Shown one piece after another: positions 16,587-23,773 of a stretch of 32,599 bases of DNA. The translations under genes were made by a program, and so were the position numbers. The DNA is from Eubacteriales bacterium (lineage in GTDB: Bacteria; Bacillota; Clostridia; Lachnospirales; Lachnospiraceae): positions 1 to 32,599 of the forward strand of contig JAUNHC010000053.1 of the NCBI GenBank assembly GCA_030524175.1. The letters are read 5' to 3'. Under the pieces are notes generated by a model, which had not been told where the DNA came from, searched no databases, and was given only the letters and a program-made list of their open reading frames with translations. Within the stretch, counting starts at the first letter, position 1. Each line of letters begins with the position of its first letter.

Positions 16587-18095
16587 ATGGAGAAGAAGTT
16601 ACTTGATATGAAGAATATTAGTAAAACCTTCGGAAGTGTTCAGGCTTTGAAGAGTGTTTCACTGGACCTCTATGCAGGTGAAGTTCTGGCCCTTATGGGA
16701 GAGAATGGTGCGGGAAAATCCACTTTAATGAATATTTTAAGCGGATCCTTGCAGCCCAGTGCGGGGGAAATATATTTACACGGGGAGAAGGTTACTGTTT
16801 CCGACCCTATCTCAGCGAAAAAGCTGGGAATTGCAAAAATCCATCAGGAGCTGCAGGTGGTTCCGGAGTTAAGTGTGGCAGAGAATATTTTTCTGGGAAG
16901 ATGGATGTCCAAGGCAGGGCCTGCAGTAGATTTCAAAGGTATGATGGCAGAGGCTAAGAAATACCTGGACATGCTGGATGTGAAGGTGGAACCGTCTAAA
17001 AAGCTGAAGGACCTGCGTATTGGGGAGCAGCAGCTTGTGGAGATCGCCAAGGCTATTTCCCTGAATTCCCAGATCATCATTATGGATGAGCCTACTTCTG
17101 CCATCAGCGAGAAGGAGGCGGAGAAATTGTTTACCATTATCCGCAGACTCCGCAGTGAGGGAAAAGGCATTATTTATATCACCCACCGAATGGAGGAGAT
17201 TTTTAAAATCGCTGACAGGCTCACGGTTATGCGGGACGGACAGTATATCGGCACAGTTCAGGCAGCGGAGACAACAAAGGATGAGATCATCAAGATGATG
17301 GTAGGCCGTGATATGAGCGAGCAATACCCTAAGGAGCCCACGGAAAAAGGGGAAATCGCCCTGGAGGTTAAAAATCTTACCTATACGCCGCCTTCGGGAA
17401 GCTTCCGCCGTTCGCTGAAAAATATATCTCTTTATGTACGTCACGGGGAGGTATTGGGCATTGCAGGACTGGCCGGAGCGGGGCGTTCTGAGTTTTTCGA
17501 GTGTCTGGCTGGAGTACATCACGGTGAGACGAAAGGTGAAATCCTCATAGGGGGGAAAGCCGTAAACATCAAGTCACCGTCAGATGCCATCCGTGCAGGG
17601 ATTTCCTTTGCTACGGAGGACCGTAAGGGAACAGGCCTTGTGCTGCCCCGTTCTATCGGGGAGAATATGTCCCTCCCATTGCTGAAAAAATTCAGCCCTA
17701 TGTTTTTTATGAAGAATAAAGAGGAAAAGAAAATCTGGCAGAAACAGGTAGATGCCTTGAAAATCAAGACTCCTGGTGTCAGGACGCTGGCAAGCTCTCT
17801 TTCAGGAGGAAATCAGCAGAAGGTAGTACTGGCCCGCTGGCTGATGACTAAGCCTGAGATATTACTTCTGGATGAACCTACAAGAGGTATCGACGTAGGG
17901 GCAAAGGCTGAGATTTACCAGCTTATCAATAATCTGGCCATGCAGGGGATGGCGATCATTGTTGTATCCTCTGAGCTTCCTGAGGTTATCGGCATTTCTG
18001 ACAGGATTGTGACCTTCTGTGAAGGGGAATTGACCGGAGAATTCAAGCAGGAAGAGGCAACGCAGGAAAAGCTGCTTCAGAGTGCCACGAAATAG
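16587..18095 (+). CDS. Sugar ABC transporter ATPase with two nucleotide-binding domains (MglA/RbsA type)
   Basis: The 502-residue protein is a fused double ATPase of a CUT2-type monosaccharide importer. The first half has a canonical Walker A (GENGAGKST, 38-46) and Walker B (IIIMDEPTS). The second half has the degenerate Walker A usual for the family (GLAGAGRSE) but a full signature and Walker B (LSGGNQQKVVLARW, then LLLDEPTRGIDVG). Only the first-half site is expected to have a normal P-loop. GAGGAG lies a few nt before the ATG. The permease follows after 12 nt and the binding protein after that, forming a complete importer. Confidence 0.96.
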   Translation: MEKKLLDMKNISKTFGSVQALKSVSLDLYAGEVLALMGENGAGKSTLMNILSGSLQPSAGEIYLHGEKVTVSDPISAKKLGIAKIHQELQVVPELSVAENIFLGRWMSKAGPAVDFKGMMAEAKKYLDMLDVKVEPSKKLKDLRIGEQQLVEIAKAISLNSQIIIMDEPTSAISEKEAEKLFTIIRRLRSEGKGIIYITHRMEEIFKIADRLTVMRDGQYIGTVQAAETTKDEIIKMMVGRDMSEQYPKEPTEKGEIALEVKNLTYTPPSGSFRRSLKNISLYVRHGEVLGIAGLAGAGRSEFFECLAGVHHGETKGEILIGGKAVNIKSPSDAIRAGISFATEDRKGTGLVLPRSIGENMSLPLLKKFSPMFFMKNKEEKKIWQKQVDALKIKTPGVRTLASSLSGGNQQKVVLARWLMTKPEILLLDEPTRGIDVGAKAEIYQLINNLAMQGMAIIVVSSELPEVIGISDRIVTFCEGELTGEFKQEEATQEKLLQSATK

Positions 18096-18107
18096 GGAGG
18101 GAGAACA

Positions 18108-19091
18108 ATGGAAAATAAGGACAAGATGAAATCTATGCTGAAACAGATGCAGAGTGTCATCGCCCTGGTGATCATTTTTGTGGTGGCGTCTACTATCTGT
18201 GTGAAAAACGGAAAAAATAATTTCCTGGATATCAGGAATCTCATGAATGTGTTAAGGGCAGTGTCGGAAAACGGCATTATCGCCATCGGTATGACTATCA
18301 TCCTCATACTGGGTGACATTGACCTTTCTGTAGGGTCTGTGGTAGGCTTGATTTCCACAGGCTGTGCTTACCTCATGGTGGAAAACGGCCTGGGATTTGT
18401 ACCTGCAATTGTGGTAAGTCTGGGGATCGGCGCTCTGTTTGGATTGTTTAACGGCCTGTGTATTACGAAACTGAGACTGCAGGCATTTATTGTAACCCTG
18501 GCATCGATGAATATCGCCAGGGGGCTTGCAAGATTCTGGGCAAATGGCATCGGTATTCCTCTTGCCTACGGGGAAGGAAAGGGAATGGCGCCTCCGGCAT
18601 TTGAAGTGCTTCAGATGAGGATTGGAGGAATTGTGCCGGTGCCGGCTATTATTTTCATCGTCCTGCTGATCATATTCCAGATCATTTTGACAAAAACAAG
18701 ATTCGGCCGTCAGATTTATGCCATCGGAGGCAACAGGCAGGCAGCTTATTTGTCAGGTATCAAGGTGGACAGGATTAAGATTTATGCCTTTATGCTGTGT
18801 GCTATGCTGGCATCTGTTGCAGCTATGATCCATGCAGCACAGATAAGCCAGGGCGGTCCAAATGAAGGACAGGGTTATGAGCTGAATGCAGTTGCAGCCT
18901 GTGCCATAGGCGGTACAAGCCTTGCAGGAGGAAAAGGTACAATTGTAGGAACTTTGATCGGTGCATTGATTTTAGGTATGCTTGACAATGTTTTGGGACT
19001 GAAGGGAGTAAACTCCAATCTACAGCTGATGGTAAAAGGATTTTTGATCATTATCGCCGTATTTATGCAGGCAGATAAAGTAAAAGACTGA
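18108..19091 (+). CDS. Sugar ABC transporter permease, MglC/RbsC type
   Basis: The 327-residue protein has eight or more hydrophobic segments and the family hallmarks. GDIDLSVGSVVGL lies around 67-79, the cytoplasmic loop reads TRFGRQIYAIGGNRQAAYLSGI (about 197-218), and GGTSLAGGKGTIVGTLIGA lies near 271-289. Two copies are thought to form the channel in these importers. A basic N-terminus (MENKDKMKSMLKQ) precedes the first helix. It sits 12 nt after the ATPase with its own ribosome site (GGGAGG). A stem-loop follows the stop. Confidence 0.95.
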   Translation: MENKDKMKSMLKQMQSVIALVIIFVVASTICVKNGKNNFLDIRNLMNVLRAVSENGIIAIGMTIILILGDIDLSVGSVVGLISTGCAYLMVENGLGFVPAIVVSLGIGALFGLFNGLCITKLRLQAFIVTLASMNIARGLARFWANGIGIPLAYGEGKGMAPPAFEVLQMRIGGIVPVPAIIFIVLLIIFQIILTKTRFGRQIYAIGGNRQAAYLSGIKVDRIKIYAFMLCAMLASVAAMIHAAQISQGGPNEGQGYELNAVAACAIGGTSLAGGKGTIVGTLIGALILGMLDNVLGLKGVNSNLQLMVKGFLIIIAVFMQADKVKD

Positions 19092-19108
19092 TGATCAGGA
19101 GTAACTAC

Positions 19109-19143
19109 ATTTTTCCGTTCCGCCCGGCAGCGGAGGGAAAAAT
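19109..19143 (+). promoter_or_regulatory. Intercistronic stem-loop between permease and binding protein, with an alternative pairing
   Basis: ATTTTTCC (19109-19116) pairs with GGAAAAAT (19136-19143), and inside it TCCGC (19119-19123) pairs with GCGGA (19130-19134). No U-tract follows, so it is more likely an mRNA-stabilising or processing element than a terminator. Its loop and inner arm contain CCGGCAGC (19124-19131), which is fully complementary to GCTGCCGG at 19163-19170, just before the next ribosome site. The two pairings exclude each other. Confidence 0.6.
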
Positions 19144-19185
19144 ATAAAATAAAAATATGAAAGCTGCCGGAGAAAGAGGGTTTTT

Positions 19186-20175
19186 ATGAAGAAGAAAGCG
19201 ATCAGTGTGTTACTTGTTTCCGCAATGCTGGCAACCACTCTTGCTGCAGGAGCTGCCACAGTCCATGCAGAGGAAGAGAAAAAAGACAAGTTTGTCATCG
19301 GCATGTCACAGTGTAATCTTGGTGAGCCATGGCGTGTAGCTATGAATGACCAGATAGAGATGGCAGCAGAGAAATATCCTGAATTTGAAGTGATTTTTGC
19401 TGATGCGGCACAGGATAATTCCAAACAGATTGCCGATATTGAGAACTTCGTTCAAATGGGTGTGGATTTGATCATCACCTCTCCCAATGAAGCCACGCCT
19501 CTCACAAATGCAGTAAGCGCTGCATACGATGCAGGAATCCCGGTAATCCTTCTGGACAGAAAAATTGACGGGGACAAGTATACCCAGTTTATCGGTGCAG
19601 ACAACGTTGATATGGGACGTATTGCAGGAGAATACGTAGCTGACACCTTACTTCCGGACGGCGGAAAGGTTTGCGAGATCAAGGGACTTGAAGGTACTTC
19701 CGGCGGTATTGACAGAGACAATGGTTTCCGTGAGGGGATCAAGAAGAATGATAAGGTAGAGATCGTTGCTATGAACAATGCTGACTGGCTCCGTGAGAAA
19801 GCGATCACTGTGGCAGAGGAAATGCTTCAGACAAATGACGAGATCGATCTGTTCCTGGCATTGAATGATCCTATGGCAGAAGGCGCTTACATTGCAGCTA
19901 AGAATGCAGGAAGAGAAGGGGATATTCTCTTTGTAGGCTTTGACGGACTTCCTACACCTGACGGCGGTATCCGCAGCGTTATGGACGGAAGACTGAGCAT
20001 GACCCAGGTATATCCTACCGGCGGCGCAGAGGCTATTGAGAGTGCATATCAGCTTCTTGTAGAGGGCAAAGAGCTTGAGAAGACGATCACCCTGACATCT
20101 GAGATCGTGACCCCGGATAATGCAGAAGAATTGCTGGCAAAATACGGCGGATCTGCAGAAGAAGCAGCAGAATAA
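19186..20175 (+). CDS. Sugar-binding protein of the CUT2 ABC transporter (type-1 periplasmic-binding fold)
   Basis: The 329-residue protein binds the sugar outside the cell and delivers it to the permease. It has a signal peptide (about 1-28) ending VHA before EEEKKD, with signal peptidase I logic and no lipobox Cys, which is unusual for a Gram-positive binding protein. The mature domain begins FVIGMSQCNLGEPWR, close to galactofuranose/ribose-binding types. Ligand-pocket positions of the family are present: Trp in EPW, Arg in LLDRK, Arg in GIDRDNGF, Asn-Asp in ALNDPM, Asp in GFDGLP and Gln in MTQVYP. The exact sugar is not decidable. AGAGGG and TTTTT precede the ATG. A strong terminator follows. 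Confidence 0.94.
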   Translation: MKKKAISVLLVSAMLATTLAAGAATVHAEEEKKDKFVIGMSQCNLGEPWRVAMNDQIEMAAEKYPEFEVIFADAAQDNSKQIADIENFVQMGVDLIITSPNEATPLTNAVSAAYDAGIPVILLDRKIDGDKYTQFIGADNVDMGRIAGEYVADTLLPDGGKVCEIKGLEGTSGGIDRDNGFREGIKKNDKVEIVAMNNADWLREKAITVAEEMLQTNDEIDLFLALNDPMAEGAYIAAKNAGREGDILFVGFDGLPTPDGGIRSVMDGRLSMTQVYPTGGAEAIESAYQLLVEGKELEKTITLTSEIVTPDNAEELLAKYGGSAEEAAE

Positions 20176-20191
20176 TGAAATAGCTGAAACA

Positions 20192-20230
20192 GAGCTGCTG
20201 CACCTGTGATTTTCATAGGTGTGGCAGCTC
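20192..20230 (+). terminator. Terminator of the CUT2 sugar ABC operon
   Basis: GAGCTGC and CACCT pair with AGGTG and GCAGCTC, giving a long hairpin 17 nt after the binding-protein stop, followed by TTATAT. The U-tract is short, so some readthrough into the repeat array downstream is possible. Confidence 0.65.
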
Positions 20231-20297
20231 TTATATGTGTTCAGAGGATATAATTCATTTGCACGTTATCTGTAATTCTTGCAGGACTAAAAGAGGA

Positions 20298-20568
20298 ATA
20301 CCTATAAGATTGGCAGTTTAATCAATTTTATAGGTATTTTCAGGTCCTAAAGAAGCTGATATAAGCCCCCGATACCTATAAAATTCTTCCAGTGACAAAT
20401 TTTATAGGTATTTCCGGGTGATTTTCATACCAATCTGACTCGGATATCAAGTAAAATACCTATAAAATTAGAAATTCAATGATTTTTATAGGTATTTGGC
20501 AAGTTTCTGGCCTTTTATTGAGAGAAAAATACCTATAAAATTTCCAATCCAATAAATTTTATAGGTAT
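20298..20568. repeat. Array of four 40-bp inverted repeats with uniform 12-bp centres
   Basis: Units are at 20298-20337, 20372-20411, 20456-20495 and 20529-20568. Each is ATACCTATAAAATT, 12 variable bases, then AATTTTATAGGTAT. Of the eight arms six are identical. Unit 1 has G for A in the left arm (still a G-U pair in RNA) and unit 3 has one A to T change in the right arm. The 12-base centres share no sequence but never change length. Start-to-start distances are 74, 84 and 73 bp, close to 7, 8 and 7 turns of B-DNA. The array may be a multi-site operator, a nucleoid or replication-related element, or a family of palindromic repeats; the sequence does not decide. Confidence 0.9.
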
Positions 20569-20614
20569 TATCGCCTCAGCAGTACCACTCACCTGCACAC
20601 CAGGCACATTGGCA

Positions 20615-20642
20615 GCGCATCACCGTCTCATTGACAATGCGC
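20615..20642. promoter_or_regulatory. Palindrome overlapping the -35 region of the sensor operon
   Basis: GCGCAT (20615-20620) and ATGCGC (20637-20642) form an inverted repeat with a 16-bp centre that contains the TTGACA hexamer. A protein bound here would block RNA polymerase, so it is a candidate operator. Confidence 0.4.
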
Positions 20643-20659
20643 ACCGGATAACATATGAT
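20631..20659 (+). promoter_or_regulatory. Consensus sigma-A promoter of the sensor operon
   Basis: TTGACA (20631-20636) and TATGAT (20654-20659) are spaced by 17 bp, about 60 nt upstream of the kinase start. It drives the kinase, the regulator and the lipoprotein binding protein independently of the ABC operon. Confidence 0.8.
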
Positions 20660-20718
20660 TAAAAAAACGCTAGTACCCTGACAGATTCATGTTTAGCGCA
20701 CAAGAGGAGGGCCGTGAT

Positions 20719-22500
20719 TTGGGCAGAATCAGGAGTTTGTTAAAACCAGAAAATATGATGTTTAAAATGGTTGTCCTCAATTGCGGGATTCTTCTTTTGG
20801 TGACGTTGATCCTCACAGTTACCGGGAATGTTATTTATCAGAATTCCATTGAAGAGCATTCTTTTGCCAATACCATGGAAATACAAAACCAGGTATTGAA
20901 ATCCCTGGATTTAATTTTTCAGGCTGTGTCTGATGATGTGGAGATTTTGGGGAAAGACCCTGCTATCCAGGATTACCTGAAGGTGGATGATAACAGGGAA
21001 CAGGGCAAGCGTGTGGAGGCGGAGGGCAAGGTGAGAAGCCTGCTGCTGAGGTATTCCGGGAACTATAAGGATTACCTGAATATCGTGGTGGTTAGTGAGA
21101 AGGGGCAGTACCTTTCCAATGATTCCTACAGGATCAAGAAGACTCCTTTAAGCCGGGAGACATGGTATCAGGAGGCTATAGAAGCGGATGGAAAACTGGC
21201 CTTGAGCAGTACAAGCTTTGGCCGTAATTTGAAGAGCTGGAAGAATTACAGTACGGACAGCTATGTAAGCGCGGCGAAAATGATACGCGATGTGAACACC
21301 CAGGAACCGGCGGGGGTGATACTTGTAGACCTTGATATCAGGAGTATCCAGAATCTCGTGGAGGATATCACCATGGGCCAGACTGGATTCGGGTACATAC
21401 AGGACAGTGACGGCAAGGTGATCTATACTCCTAAGAACGAAATCGTATACAGAATGAACCCGGAGTGGTTCACAGACCAAGACAGCGGTCAGGTGCGCTG
21501 CAAGATCGGCGGAGAGAAATATAATGTGATCTATACACGTTCCTCTTACACGGATTTGATTGCCGTGGGGGTATTTGACTGGGGGAAAACCATTGAAGGT
21601 GTTGCCCAGGTACGCAGGGCCTCTATATTGATCGCGGTGGTTATTTCTGTATTTGCTTTTCTGTGTTCCGTTGCATTTTCCGCCTCCTTTACCAAGCCGG
21701 TTTCCAAGCTTTCCAGGTTGATGAAGCGGGCGGAAACAGGTGATCTGACAGTGCGCTTTGACAATCACTATAAAGGTGAAGTAGGACAGCTTGGAGATTC
21801 CTTTAACGCCATGGTGGACAAAATCCAGGGGCTGCTGAAGCTTGTTTATAAGGAGCAGAAGGATAAGAGGGAGGCAGAGCTTAAAATCCTTCATGAGCAG
21901 ATCAAGCCCCATTTCCTGTACAATACTTTGGATACGATCCAGTGGATGGCAAAGGGATATCACGCTATGGATATCGTGGATATTGTGCTGGCTCTGTCTA
22001 ATTTTTTCCGCATCAGCCTGAGCCAGGGAAAGGAATATATCACCCTGGAAAAAGAGCTTGCAATGGTGAAAAGTTACCTTGATATCCAGAAATACCGTTA
22101 TGAGGATTTGTTCGAGTATGAGACGGAATATGACCCGTCACTTATGAAATGCGAGGTGCTTAAGCTGTCGCTTCAGCCCCTTGTAGAGAACGCTTTGTAC
22201 CACGGGATCAAGGAATCGGATTCCGAACGGGGAACTATTGTGGTGAAAGTATACCAGGAAAGTGACACGGTTATTGTTCTGAGAGTAGAGGATGACGGTG
22301 CGGGCATGAGCCGGGAGTGGTGTGATCAGCTGAATCTTTGGCTCGGGCAAAAGGAACGTGATGAGGATGTGAAAGCATTTGCTGTCCTTAACGTAAATGA
22401 CAGGATAAAAATAGCTTACGGGGACGAGTACGGGCTGCATTATGAACTTCGCCCGGGAGGGGGAACCATTGCTGTTCTGAGGATAAAATATGTGAGATAG
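20719..22500 (+). CDS. YesM/LytS-type sensor histidine kinase
   Basis: This is a membrane sensor kinase of about 593 residues. The TTG at 20719 is chosen because GAGGAGGG lies 7 nt before it; an in-frame ATG at 20689 has no ribosome site. Order: TM1 (about 17-39), an extracellular Cache-type sensor region (about 40-300), TM2 (about 301-323), HAMP (KPVSKLSRLMKRAETGDLTV onward), then a His_kinase domain with phospho-acceptor His near 398 in EQIKPHFLYNTLDTIQWM, and an ATPase domain with N-box VENALYHGI and DDGAGM. Such kinases in Firmicutes control sugar uptake genes through AraC-type partners, and the regulator encoded next is one of these. The signal could come directly or through the binding protein two genes downstream. 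Confidence 0.93.
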   Translation: MGRIRSLLKPENMMFKMVVLNCGILLLVTLILTVTGNVIYQNSIEEHSFANTMEIQNQVLKSLDLIFQAVSDDVEILGKDPAIQDYLKVDDNREQGKRVEAEGKVRSLLLRYSGNYKDYLNIVVVSEKGQYLSNDSYRIKKTPLSRETWYQEAIEADGKLALSSTSFGRNLKSWKNYSTDSYVSAAKMIRDVNTQEPAGVILVDLDIRSIQNLVEDITMGQTGFGYIQDSDGKVIYTPKNEIVYRMNPEWFTDQDSGQVRCKIGGEKYNVIYTRSSYTDLIAVGVFDWGKTIEGVAQVRRASILIAVVISVFAFLCSVAFSASFTKPVSKLSRLMKRAETGDLTVRFDNHYKGEVGQLGDSFNAMVDKIQGLLKLVYKEQKDKREAELKILHEQIKPHFLYNTLDTIQWMAKGYHAMDIVDIVLALSNFFRISLSQGKEYITLEKELAMVKSYLDIQKYRYEDLFEYETEYDPSLMKCEVLKLSLQPLVENALYHGIKESDSERGTIVVKVYQESDTVIVLRVEDDGAGMSREWCDQLNLWLGQKERDEDVKAFAVLNVNDRIKIAYGDEYGLHYELRPGGGTIAVLRIKYVR

Positions 22501-22554
22501 TATGGGCATAAAATGGGCAGGGAGCATAACTATTGTGTGAGACAGGAGGGGCAT

Positions 22555-23757
22555 ATGTGGAAGGTTTTAATTGCAGATGATGAGCCGAAAATCAGACAGG
22601 GGCTTAAAAACACATTGGAAATGTTTGATCTCCCTGTGAGTGTGTGTGCAGAGGCAAAAAACGGGCTGGAAGCACTGGAAAAATCCAGAGAACTGAAACC
22701 GGATATTCTGCTTGTGGATATTTGTATGCCCAAGCTCAGCGGGATTAAGTTTCTGGAGGAAATCAGAAAGCTTAAGCTTGAGTGCAAGATCATTATCATA
22801 TCTGGTTTTAATGAGTTTACTTATGCCAGGCAGGCGATCACATTGGGCGTATCTGAGTATCTCTTAAAGCCCATAGCGGAAGAAGAGCTGCGTTCTGCTC
22901 TGGAAGAAATTTTAGAAGAACTGAAACAGTCCCGAAAATCGAAAAAATTTATGGATTTGATGCAGCAGCAGATGCAGCAAAACGGGGTATATCTTAGGGA
23001 TGTATTTTTTAATGACTGGGTAGAGGGGAATTTATCAGAGGAGGAACGGAATGAACAGATGGAGTTTCTGGACATTGAAATCCCGGAGAAGCTGCTTCTC
23101 ATACTTGTGTCCCTCCGGCCTGAATATACAGGGAAATTAACGGCAGGAACAGTTTCCGAGGAGTTATATAAGATCACGCTGGAAAAGGTTATGGAGGATT
23201 TGATCGGAGAATATAAACCGGTATATGTATTTATGAGCCGTTACCAGGATGTGGCAGGGGTCATCGGCGGATACCGGGATGAGATAGAGAAGCTGAACAG
23301 GCGGATTCTGGACGAGGTGGAGAAGCTTGTGGGAGGAAAGTGCTGCGTGCAGATCAGAAGCTGCAGGTGCGGTGAAATTCCTAAGGTGTACGAAGAGATG
23401 CGGGCAAATGCACGTAAGGTTCTTGAATGCCGTCCTATAGTTCTTCAGGCAAGGAAATATATTTATGCAAATTATGAACAGAGGGAACTGGATCTGACCC
23501 AGGTAGCCGATGCCATTGGCTGCAATCCGTCTTACCTCAGCAGGACCATGAAACAAGAGCTTGGAATATCCTTTAAGGATTTTCTTACAAAACTTCGAAT
23601 CGGACAGGCGATCCAGCTTATGCAGAACAACCAGCTTTCCTTGAATCAGATTGCAGAAAGAGTGGGTTACAGCAACCAGCATTATTTTTCAGCAGCTTTT
23701 AAGAATTGCCAGGGGGTATCTCCTTCTGAGTACAGGAGAAATCTTACACAGGACTGA
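22555..23757 (+). CDS. YesN-type response regulator with AraC DNA-binding domain
   Basis: The 400-residue regulator starts at the ATG at 22555, which follows AGGAGGGG by a few nt; a longer frame from 22513 lacks a ribosome site. The receiver domain (1-120) has the acidic pair ADDEP, phospho-acceptor Asp55 (LLVDICMPKLSG), a Ser in IIISGFNEF and Lys105 (EYLLKPI). A middle region of unknown fold (about 130-290) follows, as is common in YesN proteins. Two AraC helix-turn-helix motifs make up the last 100 residues (LTQVADAIGCNPSYLSRTMK and LNQIAERVGYSNQHYFSAAF). The expected target is the CUT2 sugar operon upstream, whose promoter has a weak -35. It starts 54 nt after the kinase stop. Confidence 0.95.
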   Translation: MWKVLIADDEPKIRQGLKNTLEMFDLPVSVCAEAKNGLEALEKSRELKPDILLVDICMPKLSGIKFLEEIRKLKLECKIIIISGFNEFTYARQAITLGVSEYLLKPIAEEELRSALEEILEELKQSRKSKKFMDLMQQQMQQNGVYLRDVFFNDWVEGNLSEEERNEQMEFLDIEIPEKLLLILVSLRPEYTGKLTAGTVSEELYKITLEKVMEDLIGEYKPVYVFMSRYQDVAGVIGGYRDEIEKLNRRILDEVEKLVGGKCCVQIRSCRCGEIPKVYEEMRANARKVLECRPIVLQARKYIYANYEQRELDLTQVADAIGCNPSYLSRTMKQELGISFKDFLTKLRIGQAIQLMQNNQLSLNQIAERVGYSNQHYFSAAFKNCQGVSPSEYRRNLTQD

Positions 23758-23773
23758 CAGAGAGGGGGATAAT

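Larger units (their letters stand above)
20231..20688. other. Non-coding region between sugar ABC operon and sensor operon
   Basis: It holds, in order, a stray TATAAT (20249-20254, no clear -35), four 40-bp inverted repeats (20298-20568), and a strong promoter with an overlapping palindrome (20615-20659). No open frame of note was seen on either strand. Confidence 0.7.

Noticed and set aside
19109-19143. Intercistronic hairpin considered as an intrinsic terminator
   Set aside because: The stem is followed by A-rich rather than T-rich sequence on the plus strand, and the binding-protein gene downstream has no promoter of its own that could be seen.
20249-20254. TATAAT after the sugar operon terminator, as a promoter for transcribing the repeat array
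   Set aside because: No -35 hexamer is present at 15-19 bp, so it is not supported as a promoter from sequence alone.
20298-20568. The four repeats considered as a CRISPR array
   Set aside because: Repeats are inverted within each unit, the intervening sequences are of unequal length (34, 44 and 33 bp), the variable part lies inside the unit, and no cas gene is present.
21148-21963. 271-codon frame on the minus strand opposite the YesM-type kinase
   Set aside because: It lies wholly inside a well-supported kinase gene, has no ribosome site and its translation shows no recognisable domain; it is a shadow of codon bias.
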